From: Odoribacter sp.
GTDB lineage: Bacteria; Bacteroidota; Bacteroidia; Bacteroidales; Prolixibacteraceae
NCBI GenBank assembly: GCA_013824715.1
Contig: PNOH01000018.1
Span: 28,847 to 92,846, forward strand
Direction of reading: 5' to 3'
DNA: 64,000 nucleotides
The first letter of the stretch is position 1. Each line of letters begins with the position of its first letter. The notes below the pieces were generated by a model that saw nothing but the letters and a program-made list of their open reading frames with translations, did no database searches and had not been told where the DNA came from. The position numbers and the translations under genes are program-made. This document shows, one piece after another, positions 41,687-50,388 of the stretch.

Positions 41687-42741
41687 TTAAATGCTCTTTA
41701 AATTCAGGCTCGAACTATCAATCATCGTCACCCATTTGCCCATTTTTTTCTGAATAATCCGAAAATGATGCTGATCTTCAGGAGTAACAAAAGAAATAGC
41801 TTCACCAGGATTTTTTTGCGCGGCCGGTACGTCCGATGCGATGTATGTAATCTTTGGGCGAACGTGGTAATTCGTAGTTGATAACATGAGGTAAAAATTC
41901 AATGTCGATGCCACGGGCCAGTAAATCGGTGGTTACCAATACCCGAAGTTTACCTGTTTTAAATTCCCGCAGAGTTTCCGACCGGGCACCCTGGCTTTTT
42001 TTGCTGTGAATGGAAACGGCATCGATTCCGTTCTTGCAGAGTTTATCAGCTACATTATCGGCCTGAAAAGTTGATGAAGTGAAAACAAGAACCTGCTGCA
42101 AATTATTCTTCTTAATAATATAGCGAAGTAGCGGACCTTTCTTCTCCAGCGAAACAAAATAGCCCGTCTGTTCGATCATATCCAGAGTTTCCCGTTCCGG
42201 TTCTATCTTTATTACCACCGGATTGTGAAGGATTATCTGATTAATATCGGTAAGCTTTTCGCTCAGAGTTGCCGAAAACAATAGGTTTTGTCGCTTTTCG
42301 GGCAAAAGTAAAAAGATGCGTTTCATTTCTTCCTGAAAACCAAGATTGAGCATTTTATCGGCCTCGTCCAATACCAAGGTGTCAATTTCTGATAAATGAA
42401 CTGCATTTGATTCAACCAATTCAAGCAATCGTCCGGGAGTGGCAATCAAAACCTGGACACCCTGCAAACCTATCATTTGCGGATTAATTGACACTCCGCC
42501 AAAAACAGCAATAGTTTTAATGCGTTCCGGAAGTTCTGATCCAAACTGAATGAACACATCGCGCACCTGTACAGCCAGTTCCCGGGTTGGAACCAGCACC
42601 AAAATACGTGCATGTCTGTTTTTTGTAACCGACTGGCCTTGCAGATTGTTTAAAATGGGAAGCACATAACTGGCCGTTTTGCCCGAGCCGGTTGGGGCAA
42701 TGCCTAAAATATCTCTTCCCTTCAGACAGCAGCTTGTTCAT
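41687..42741 (-). pseudogene. DEAD-box RNA helicase, truncated and frameshifted
   Basis: Motifs in order: APTGSGKT (Walker A, near 42690), LVPTREL, ATPGRLLEL, VLDEADKM, FSATLSE, VTTDLLARGID and HRIGRTGRA. After GRA the frame breaks at an A7 run (about 41814-41820). Removing one A continues as KNPGEAISFVTPEDQHHFRIIQKKMG to a stop at 41687. At the 5' end the expected LLSEGK lies in another frame (near 42730) and the Q motif and N-terminus are missing, replaced by a small antitoxin gene. A sequencing error could explain the A7 shift but not the lost N-terminus. Confidence 0.75.
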
Positions 42742-42934
42742 GTGTTAAGACATGTCCTTCATCAGCCTCTTTTAATCCCATCAAAATCGATTCCTGAACT
42801 TCCATCGGCAGTTCTTCCCACCAGTCATCATTGTTTTCGGCATTAAAAAGTTATTCAACTTTCTGAAGTAAAGCTGCTTTATTGGATTTGAGTATTTTCT
42901 GAACCAGTTCTATTTTTAATGATTGAATATCCAT
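42722..42934 (-). pseudogene. Small addiction-module antitoxin remnant
   Basis: From ATG 42934: MDIQSLKIELVQKILKSNKA, then ALLQKVE, then an in-frame TAA at 42851-42853, then LFNAENNDDWWEELPMEVQE and SILMGLKEADEGHVLTHEQ. This matches the layout of small Bacteroidota antitoxins (helical N-terminus, DWW, ExGxxxxHEQ/E). The internal stop and the fusion of its tail into helicase sequence indicate decay. No toxin gene is adjacent. Confidence 0.6.
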
Positions 42935-43101
42935 CTGACAGGTATTAAGTTGATCAAAAATACAAAAAACTCTTGAGCAATAAATTCAATTACTGCAAGC
43001 CGTTTGTTGAGGAGGTGGCTGAAGCTTGGGGAAGTAATCAGTCGCAGTAACCAGTGTTCAGTTCCGAAAACTGCCAACTGACCACTGCGACTGAACACTT
43101 T

Positions 43102-43944
43102 TTATTTCAGCTTTTTCTTAAAGAATTCAATTGTCCTTTTCCAGGCCAGATCGGCGGCTTCCTTGTTGTAGCGTTCCGTATTTGAATCGTTGTTAAAAGC
43201 ATGTGCAGCGCCTTCGTACATGAAAAGCTGATATTCGATGTTTGCATTTTTCAAAGCCGCTTCAAACTCCGGAATGCCTTTGTTTATCCGTTCATCGTTT
43301 CCGGCGTAATGCAACAGCATGGGCGCTTTAATCTTTGGCACATCTTCAGCTTTGGGTTGTCCGCCATAATACGGAACGGCTGCATCCAAATCAGGTGAAT
43401 TTACCGCAACATGGTTGGTCATTGCTCCACCCCAGCAAAAACCGGTACAACCTACTTTCCCATTGGTTTGGGGATTGGTTTTCAGGTAGGCGACAGCGGC
43501 CGAAAAATCTTGTTTAGTTTTCTCATAGTCCAGTTTCTGAAACATTGGGCCAGCTTCTTCCGGTTTTTCAGGCGTTCCGCCCAATGGCGACAACGCATCG
43601 GGAGCCAATGCCACAAAACCTTCGAGGGCAAAACGGCGGGTTACGTCTTTGATGTGCGGCTGAAGTCCGCGGTTTTCGTGTATAACAATGACTGCCGGAT
43701 GTTTCTTTTTACCTTTTGGCCGGGCCAGGTAGGCAATCATTGGGCCGCTTGCTCCGTTATAACGGATGGTTTCAATTACCAGTTTGGGGTCATCAGCCTT
43801 TGTGATTTCGGCAAATAATTGCGCGGAAAAGGAAGTGAAAAGAATGGATACGCCTGCCAGGGCAGTAGTTTTGGCTAAAAAATCGCGGCGACTGGTTTGG
43901 ATGCCTGTCTTAGGGTTTCGGGTTTCGGGATTGGTTTCCATCAT
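43102..43944 (-). CDS. Tat-exported dienelactone hydrolase-family protein
   Basis: 280 residues. A twin-arginine signal (TSRRDFLAKTTALAGVSILF) is followed by an alpha/beta hydrolase with VIVIHENRGLQPHIKDVTRRFALEGF, the nucleophile elbow GFCWGG (Cys), a later Asp (AGNDERIN) and His in GAAHAFNND, the Cys-Asp-His triad of dienelactone hydrolases. It probably acts in the periplasm on an ester or lactone; the natural substrate is unknown. Confidence 0.82.
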   Translation of the reverse strand: MMETNPETRNPKTGIQTSRRDFLAKTTALAGVSILFTSFSAQLFAEITKADDPKLVIETIRYNGASGPMIAYLARPKGKKKHPAVIVIHENRGLQPHIKDVTRRFALEGFVALAPDALSPLGGTPEKPEEAGPMFQKLDYEKTKQDFSAAVAYLKTNPQTNGKVGCTGFCWGGAMTNHVAVNSPDLDAAVPYYGGQPKAEDVPKIKAPMLLHYAGNDERINKGIPEFEAALKNANIEYQLFMYEGAAHAFNNDSNTERYNKEAADLAWKRTIEFFKKKLK

Positions 43945-44106
43945 AGTTTTTTTAGTATTAGTTGATTTATATCATTCATGCTTCAGGTATTGAAAAATCA
44001 ACTAAAATTACAACTTATTATTTTGAAATTTGTTTGAAAGCTAAAGTTTTTGTGTTCAGCGGTTTCAACAAAAAATTCATTCAGAAAATCTAAAAATGTA
44101 TAAATT

Positions 44107-44811
44107 ATGAGATCATTATTTGTTATTCTTGTCCTGTTGGTCGGTTTTTCGGGTTGTGTAAAAAAGAACAAAGTCCCAACAGCACAGAGTATGGCCAATG
44201 CTGCCATGCACGAAGTTAAGGTTGTTGAAGTTGTCCAAACCTCACAATATACCTATTTGAAGGTAAGTGATAGCGGCGCTGAAAACTGGATTGCAGTTAC
44301 CAGTCAGGAGGCTGCTGTTGGAGAAACGTATTATTACGAAGAGGCTTTGGAAATGAAAAACTTTAAAAGCAAAGAACTCGACCGCACTTTCGAAACCATC
44401 TATTTTGTTCAGGGTATCAGCAAACAACCAATCGCCGCAACGCCTGAAACCCAGATGGGCAACAAGCCTGTGAAGCCAGCATTAACCCAGAAAGAGGGCA
44501 TTTCAGTGTCTCCGGCTGAAGGTGGTGTTACAATTGCCCAATTATTTGCCTCCAGAAATGATTATTCGGGAAAGAAAATTAAAATAAAAGGCCAGGTAGT
44601 TAAAATCAACGAAGAAGTGATGGGCAAAAACTGGATTCACATTCAGGATGGAACCAAAGATGGTGAAAACTTTGACCTTACTGTTACTACGCTCGACAAA
44701 GTAATGATGGACCAAATTGTGACTTTCGAAGGAACCATCAGCCTGAAAAAAGATTTTGGCTATGGTTATTTTTATGAACTGATTATGGAAGATGCCAAAC
44801 TGGTGAAATAG
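44107..44811 (+). CDS. OB-fold lipoprotein
   Basis: 234 residues with a lipoprotein signal (MRSLFVILVLLVGFSGC). Two segments follow: 33-105 (VVEVVQTSQYTYLKVSDSGAENWIAV, a small beta domain) and 150-234 (GKKIKIKGQVVKINEEVMGKNWIHIQDGTKD...VTFEGTISLKKDFGYGYFYELIMEDAKL), an OB-fold of the type in exported nucleic-acid-binding-like proteins. Function unknown. A strong terminator follows. Confidence 0.7.
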   Translation: MRSLFVILVLLVGFSGCVKKNKVPTAQSMANAAMHEVKVVEVVQTSQYTYLKVSDSGAENWIAVTSQEAAVGETYYYEEALEMKNFKSKELDRTFETIYFVQGISKQPIAATPETQMGNKPVKPALTQKEGISVSPAEGGVTIAQLFASRNDYSGKKIKIKGQVVKINEEVMGKNWIHIQDGTKDGENFDLTVTTLDKVMMDQIVTFEGTISLKKDFGYGYFYELIMEDAKLVK

Positions 44812-44842
44812 ACAATCAGGAAAAAGGAAGTAGGAAAAAGGA

Positions 44843-44883
44843 AAATCCCCTGTAGGAATTGAATATTCCGGCAGGGGATTTTT
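44843..44883 (+). terminator. Intrinsic terminator after the OB-fold lipoprotein gene
   Basis: AAATCCCCTG pairs with CAGGGGATTT across a loop that itself contains the pair GGAAT/ATTCC, then a T run. Confidence 0.8.
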
Positions 44884-44929
44884 GTTTAGAAGCGAAAATG
44901 AAAGTCATAGAATCAGCATACGAATGTGA

Positions 44930-45823
44930 TTAAGGAAGTTTTATCGGGAAACTGATTGTGTTCGATCCATACAACAATCCATACCCACCTTTTATATTCG
45001 ATTTCAGGATGGGTGGTTCTGCAAAACCGAACTCCATACCATCCAACTGACTGTAACTTTTTGCATATTCGTACAACTCACGGCTAACAGAACCAATCTT
45101 AATTACCATAGGTTTGTAATAATTTGAAATCTGGCGGTTTTCATCATAACCTAATCCAACGCAGTATTGGTGTAACTGGTTTGTATATCCACATTCATTG
45201 CTGTAAATACTCACGCCACCAGCATACGCTTCGCAGCTTTCGAAATAATTCCTGCCTTCAGTTCTCGGGTAGTGCTGAAAATATTGACGTTCATTGTTTT
45301 TTGTAACCACCTGAATTGAAAAACAGGACTCTTTTTCAGTGGGTTCAGAAATTGAAAAAGAAAACAGCCCATTTACTGCACCAGATCCATAGACTTCTCC
45401 AATTATGCTGAATTTAAAATCTTTTATTTTGGGTTGTTCAGGAAGGGTAATTTCTTCAGATTCGGCATTACCATAAAGTTCAGTTTGAACAACCAACTTG
45501 TATCTATGACCTGCAATGAGATTGGCTGCTGGTGAAGCCGGGAGACCGTAATAGCCTTTCCCTGCATATTTCAAATCAATCAGTTTTACTCCGTTTTCAT
45601 AAAGTGCTGCAAAAGCGTCTTTTACCAGCAAGGAATCGGCCCACAAATAATTTCCAACCGGATTGATGGAGTGGGTTATTTTGATTTTCGCGCCTTCAGT
45701 TAAACTAATATAGCCGTTAACCACTATTTTATTCCCTTCATAAGGTGGCGAAAATTCAATATACTTCGTACACGAAATGAGCAGGATTGTAAACAACAAA
45801 AGCTGGATATATTTTCTGATCAT
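44930..45823 (-). CDS. DUF4249 lipoprotein of a TonB-receptor operon
   Basis: 297 residues. A lipoprotein signal (IQLLLFTILLISCTKYIEF) precedes YEGNKIVVNGYISLTEGAKIKITHSINP, the start pattern of DUF4249, a surface lipoprotein family that is almost always encoded next to a TonB-dependent receptor in Bacteroidota. It follows the receptor by one base. It probably caps the receptor and helps bind the ligand, which is unknown. Confidence 0.82.
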   Translation of the reverse strand: MIRKYIQLLLFTILLISCTKYIEFSPPYEGNKIVVNGYISLTEGAKIKITHSINPVGNYLWADSLLVKDAFAALYENGVKLIDLKYAGKGYYGLPASPAANLIAGHRYKLVVQTELYGNAESEEITLPEQPKIKDFKFSIIGEVYGSGAVNGLFSFSISEPTEKESCFSIQVVTKNNERQYFQHYPRTEGRNYFESCEAYAGGVSIYSNECGYTNQLHQYCVGLGYDENRQISNYYKPMVIKIGSVSRELYEYAKSYSQLDGMEFGFAEPPILKSNIKGGYGLLYGSNTISFPIKLP

Positions 45824-45824
45824 A

Positions 45825-48203
45825 CTAAAATTTTACTGAATAATTGATAAACGGCACGATGCCAAACAGAGTGCCCGATTTATATCTTGAAACGTAACCA
45901 AGGGAATTGCCAGAATTATCCCTTTCCCCAAAGCTTTTAAAATTGTCCAATGTGACGTAGAAAGGGTTAACCCGACTATATAAATTATAAGCTCCGAAAG
46001 AAATTGTAGCCGGATGTTTCTTCCTTCTGGTCAGAAATTCTTTTGAAAAGGAGACGTCCATCCGGTGGTAGTCGGGCATACGAAGGTTGTTCCGGCTGGT
46101 ATAAACCGGAATTCTGTGGCCGGACAGATCTTCATGCACGGTGGTTGCCAATGTAGCAGGTTGTCCGGTGTTGTAAACAAAATTCATCGAGCATTTCCAC
46201 TTTTTGTTGATTTTATATGCCATCGTGGTTTCAAAATCGTGGGTCCGGTCGAATCGTGCGATGTACCATTGCCCGTCATTAATTTTCTCAAATTTACGGT
46301 AATTGCGGGCCAGTGTATAACCAACCCATGCATTCAGCCTTCCGGTGGTTTTGCTCACCAGCAATTCAAAGCCATACGATTTCCCGATACCGTTTTGAAC
46401 GATATTTTGTTCCCAGCTTTTCGAAACATTGGTCACAAACGAAACTCCCTGGTTGTAATCGATTAATCCTGACAATCGTTTATAATAGACTTCGGCCTGT
46501 ACCGAAACCGGAAGAGCCTTTAAATTTTTTTTTATGCCTGCCGACCACTGGTCTGCCTTCGAAGGTCGCAGGTTTTTGGTTATTGGCGCCCAAACATCTA
46601 TCGGTAGGCCTTGCCCGGTATTGGAGAGTTGAAAAACCGGCTGGCTCATGCGACTGTAGGCCAGACTAAAGCTGATGTCATCGGTCGTTTTCGCCTCGGC
46701 TTCAATACGCGGCTCAACCGAATGATAGGTAATGTCTTTTAAAAATTGGCTTGAGTACCTTAAGCCACCATTCACGCCAAGCCATCCGGTTAACTGATAC
46801 CTGTCTTCGATATAGGCCGATACCGTGTAAAACGCGTAACGATTGTTCCTGCTGTCAGGAAGGTTTGTTCCGAGATTTATATTTTTAAGCTTGTAATAAT
46901 CAGGATAAAATACCTGATTGGCCAAATCGACACCGAAGACCATTGAATTTCTGACACCGGTTGAAATTTCGAAGCGTTGTTTCGCTGTTAAGTCTGATAC
47001 TTTTGAGCCTGTTGATGCCGATGAGGTTTCGTATTCGGCCGGTTGTGCGAGCGACTTATCACTTATTTTGTAGTTAAAATTGAAATGATTGTATGTCAGT
47101 TGTGAAGCTGAAAACAGCCGGTTACGAAACTGTCTGGTATAGCGAAGGCTTGCCGTTGTGTTTCCCCAGTTCAGCCCGACACTCGTCCGCTTGAAGTTAT
47201 ATTTATCTGTTATGTTCCAAAAATCGTTACCTGAATATACGCTCAGAAAAAGCTTCTCCTTTTCGTTAAAGGTATAGTTAACTTTCGCGTTAATGTCGTA
47301 CATCAGGTAATTAAACATGGCATCGTTCTTGCCAATAATCAAGTAAAGAGGCATAGTTATTAATGATGTGTAGGTCGCCCTTCCGGATAATAAATAGGAA
47401 GCTTTCCCTTTGATAAGCGGGCCCTGATTGGTAATTTGTGAGCTGATGGGGCCAACAGTCATACTGGTTTCGTTATTTTGTGTATTTCCTTCCTTCATGG
47501 TAATGTTAAGTACCGACGACAGCCTTCCTCCATACCGTGCCGGGAAATTTCCCTTGAATAACTCGGCATGTGAAATAGCTTCAGGGTTAAACACCGAAAT
47601 AAAGCCAAAAAAGTGCGAATTGCTGTAAATGGTTGCGCCATCGAGTAAAATCAGGTTTTGATCGGATGAACCTCCCCTGACAAAAAGACTAGAGCTTCCA
47701 TCGGCGCCACTATTTACGCCCGGGGTTAATGCCAGGGCTTTAATGAGATCGTATTCGCCCAGGAATGGTGGCATCTCTTTAATGCGCGACATAGGTATGG
47801 ATACGCGGTTTAAATCACTTCCGAAATTCGAAGCCCGGTTGCCCAAAATAGTAACCTCTCCAAGTGACGGCGCTTTTAAATAGATATTCAGCGTGGTATC
47901 ACTTTGCAGGTTTAGTTTTACGATTTCGGATTTATAACCCGTAAATGAAACTATCATTTCGATGTTCCCTTTTTTGACAATCCCGCTAAAATACCCGTAT
48001 TGATTGGCTGCAACTCCTGTTGCCAGTTGCACAAACCAGACGTTTGAATAAGGTAAAAATTCGCCTGAAGAAGAGTCTTTCACATAACCGCTAACCGCGA
48101 TTTTTTGAGAAAAACCATTACCCGCGAACAGGATTAAAAGAAGGACTAAATAATGCTGTATCCTGAAATGGCTGTCATGCCTGGATCTTTTTTTATGCAT
48201 CAT
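45825..48203 (-). CDS. TonB-dependent receptor with carboxypeptidase-like N-domain
   Basis: About 792 residues from ATG 48203 (MMHKKRSRHD); the longer frame from 48290 would overlap the upstream gene by 77 bases and is rejected. After a signal peptide (YLVLLLILFAGNGFSQ) comes a carboxypeptidase D regulatory-like domain (AVSGYVKDSSSGEFLPYSNV), then the plug with MPPFLGEYDLIKALALTPGV and SSLFVRGGSSDQNLILLDGA, then a 22-strand-type barrel. It resembles receptors for peptides or polymers taken up with DUF4249. It forms an operon with the barrel protein upstream and the DUF4249 gene downstream. Confidence 0.87.
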   Translation of the reverse strand: MMHKKRSRHDSHFRIQHYLVLLLILFAGNGFSQKIAVSGYVKDSSSGEFLPYSNVWFVQLATGVAANQYGYFSGIVKKGNIEMIVSFTGYKSEIVKLNLQSDTTLNIYLKAPSLGEVTILGNRASNFGSDLNRVSIPMSRIKEMPPFLGEYDLIKALALTPGVNSGADGSSSLFVRGGSSDQNLILLDGATIYSNSHFFGFISVFNPEAISHAELFKGNFPARYGGRLSSVLNITMKEGNTQNNETSMTVGPISSQITNQGPLIKGKASYLLSGRATYTSLITMPLYLIIGKNDAMFNYLMYDINAKVNYTFNEKEKLFLSVYSGNDFWNITDKYNFKRTSVGLNWGNTTASLRYTRQFRNRLFSASQLTYNHFNFNYKISDKSLAQPAEYETSSASTGSKVSDLTAKQRFEISTGVRNSMVFGVDLANQVFYPDYYKLKNINLGTNLPDSRNNRYAFYTVSAYIEDRYQLTGWLGVNGGLRYSSQFLKDITYHSVEPRIEAEAKTTDDISFSLAYSRMSQPVFQLSNTGQGLPIDVWAPITKNLRPSKADQWSAGIKKNLKALPVSVQAEVYYKRLSGLIDYNQGVSFVTNVSKSWEQNIVQNGIGKSYGFELLVSKTTGRLNAWVGYTLARNYRKFEKINDGQWYIARFDRTHDFETTMAYKINKKWKCSMNFVYNTGQPATLATTVHEDLSGHRIPVYTSRNNLRMPDYHRMDVSFSKEFLTRRKKHPATISFGAYNLYSRVNPFYVTLDNFKSFGERDNSGNSLGYVSRYKSGTLFGIVPFINYSVKF

Positions 48204-48213
48204 CCGGGAAAGA

Positions 48214-48729
48214 TTAAAATACGTATCCAAATTTGATGTCAAGCTCTGGATTAAATTGAGACGAATTACGATTGAACCATAACCCGCCACCTATTTGAGC
48301 CTCGAAGATGAAATGTTTACCCATAGCCCTGCGAAAACCCCATTTAGGTGCAATAATGAAAGCATGCGATCTATAAACGGAACTGAAAGTACCGAAAGTA
48401 AAACCAGAACTAAGGCTGAAGAAACTCGCCGAATTATTTAGAAAATGGCCTCGATCGTACCGTTTTTTGACATTGTAATAGATCCTTGGTTCAACTTGAA
48501 AAATGGGTCTGGCAAGTATCTTAAAACTATTGTTGGAAGATTGCCAACCCCAGTTTGTACCTGCTTCCATATTAATGGTGAATTGTTTGCCTAAATCATG
48601 TTCATAACTATAAGTAATGCCCGGTATTCCGGCTTTTATACTATGCAAACTTGCAACTTGCTGTGCAAATATTGGTGAGAAAGCTGCAAGAAGCAGAAAG
48701 GGAAAAATTATTCGAGGTGAATATCTCAT
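48214..48729 (-). CDS. Small outer-membrane barrel protein
   Basis: 171 residues. A signal peptide (RIIFPFLLLAAFSPIFAQ) is followed by amphipathic strands with Gly turns (GITYSYEHDLGKQFTINMEAGTNWGW, LSSGFTFGTFSS) and a terminal FGYVF. No named family. It lies 10 bases upstream of the receptor start, so it is probably the first gene of that operon. Confidence 0.68.
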   Translation of the reverse strand: MRYSPRIIFPFLLLAAFSPIFAQQVASLHSIKAGIPGITYSYEHDLGKQFTINMEAGTNWGWQSSNNSFKILARPIFQVEPRIYYNVKKRYDRGHFLNNSASFFSLSSGFTFGTFSSVYRSHAFIIAPKWGFRRAMGKHFIFEAQIGGGLWFNRNSSQFNPELDIKFGYVF

Positions 48730-49060
48730 AAATTGGTTTTGCTTTTGAGTTAGAATTGCAGAAAAAATTTGATTATGCTAAAGTATTGATATTTATCAAA
48801 TTATCTCGTGTTTTAATAAAGTTTAACAAAAAAATATACTAAACTATCTTTCTGACCTTCTGCAATATCAATATCAATCTGTTTGGCAGTCATAATTTCC
48901 TGACCACCAAATTTTCATTTGCCTTTGGATACTATCTGGTCATTAATCAGGATTTTTTGCTAAAGAGGTTATGAAATGATTCGTCCTTGATAGTTTAAAC
49001 GCTGTTTATCAGAGATAATCAATATCATAGATGTCTTTTTATGGCTGTTAAGTTTATGTT
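48730..49060. other. Intergenic region, nothing recognised
   Basis: About 330 AT-rich bases between the barrel-protein start and the stop of the T9SS protein. I see no gene, strong hairpin or consensus promoter. Confidence 0.5.
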
Positions 49061-50314
49061 TTATCCAGCCTTAATAATCTTAAAAGTATGGCTTCTATTA
49101 TCATATTTAAACTTTATCAAGTATAAGCCTGAGTTCAAATTTGATAGATCAATGTCAAACTCATGATCCAAGTTCGCATAAAAATAATTCTTTAGTAATT
49201 TTCCGAAACTATCAAATATTTCAATTTCACAATCGGTAATTGGTATATCGGCAAATACTGACACTCTATTTTTAATCCTGTACGGTGAAATATGTAAATA
49301 ATCAATAAATGGATTGGGATAGAATTGAATCTCATCGAAACCGTCAATAGAATATGGTTTACGAAAATAAATTTCTACCACACCCCTATCTGAGCTCGTG
49401 TTAATTACCTTGGTAAATTGACCTAATACACTTGGCGATTTTTCATCCTTGTACAAATCCCAGGGTATTTTCGTATTCTTTGTATCAGTTTCTAAATGAA
49501 TATCAAAAAATTTGATTTTCTGATTAGTCGGATATTCATCGGATCTTTCTGCACCATATGATTCCAATGCAATATATGTCAACAGAATTTGAGGTAAATT
49601 ATCAACTTGAAGCCCTGTTGGGTAACCACTAAAAGATGAATTGTAACTGAACCGATTGTTTGAAGTGGAAGTTTGTTTTAAAACACCCTCTAAAAGTGTT
49701 CCTGATTTAACAACAATAAGCGAATCATGAAAATATTCAAGTTCATTAGTGACGTACCAATTGCATATAGCCCAATATTTGCCCCCTCCGGCGGGAGAGA
49801 GACCCCATTGTAATACCGGTTGAATAATGTGGTCAGTATGATTCCCATTTTCCAAAAAATCAATACTCATAACTGCGTTAAAAAAGTAAAGTAGTTGATC
49901 ACTCTCTTTGGGTGCCGGTGGAACAATCCATTTTGCACTAAAATAAGTTGGAGGTTTATTTACCTGAGATGTTAAATAAACAGCGTATGTATTCCATCCA
50001 TCTTTATATTTATTGTGTTCAAGAGTTGATTCTGTTCTATTTAAATTACCATAAACGTCAACGACACTTCCTGATTTGGTTTTTACAATTTGAACCTTCC
50101 CGCATTTTATATTCAAATGATGATTTTTATCAATATAATGAATGTTTGATTTTAAGGCTGGCCCGAAAGGTGTATTTACTATATCATCCTGTAGATTAGA
50201 ATCAGAATGATCATGATTTGGTACCGATTCAGAAAAAATAAGATTTTGTTTGGGTTGGGCACCCAGATTACTTACTATTATGAAAAGAAAAAGTAAGATG
50301 CAAATTTTCTTCAT
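49061..50314 (-). CDS. T9SS-exported protein, unknown catalytic domain
   Basis: 417 residues. A signal peptide (MKKICILLFLFIIVSNLGAQ) and a C-terminal type IX sorting domain (FYPNPFIDYLHI..., IEIFDSFGKLL..., LNSGLYLIKFKYDNRSHTFKIIKAG) frame a central domain with YFSAKWIVPPAPKES, LLYFFNAVMSIDF and QPVLQWGLSPAGGGKYWAICNWYV. The latter pattern is reminiscent of plant neprosin/concanavalin-like folds, but I do not assign it. It is probably secreted or surface-attached. Confidence 0.75.
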   Translation of the reverse strand: MKKICILLFLFIIVSNLGAQPKQNLIFSESVPNHDHSDSNLQDDIVNTPFGPALKSNIHYIDKNHHLNIKCGKVQIVKTKSGSVVDVYGNLNRTESTLEHNKYKDGWNTYAVYLTSQVNKPPTYFSAKWIVPPAPKESDQLLYFFNAVMSIDFLENGNHTDHIIQPVLQWGLSPAGGGKYWAICNWYVTNELEYFHDSLIVVKSGTLLEGVLKQTSTSNNRFSYNSSFSGYPTGLQVDNLPQILLTYIALESYGAERSDEYPTNQKIKFFDIHLETDTKNTKIPWDLYKDEKSPSVLGQFTKVINTSSDRGVVEIYFRKPYSIDGFDEIQFYPNPFIDYLHISPYRIKNRVSVFADIPITDCEIEIFDSFGKLLKNYFYANLDHEFDIDLSNLNSGLYLIKFKYDNRSHTFKIIKAG

Positions 50315-50388
50315 TTTTTAAAAGACCGTAGATTTGTTAAAAGTATAAGGCTGTTTCTATACAGCCTTATACTTTCAATAACTATGAT

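Noticed and set aside
41810..41822. Programmed -1 frameshift at A7 in the helicase
   Set aside because: No stimulatory hairpin is apparent and the gene is already missing its N-terminus, so decay or a sequencing error is simpler.
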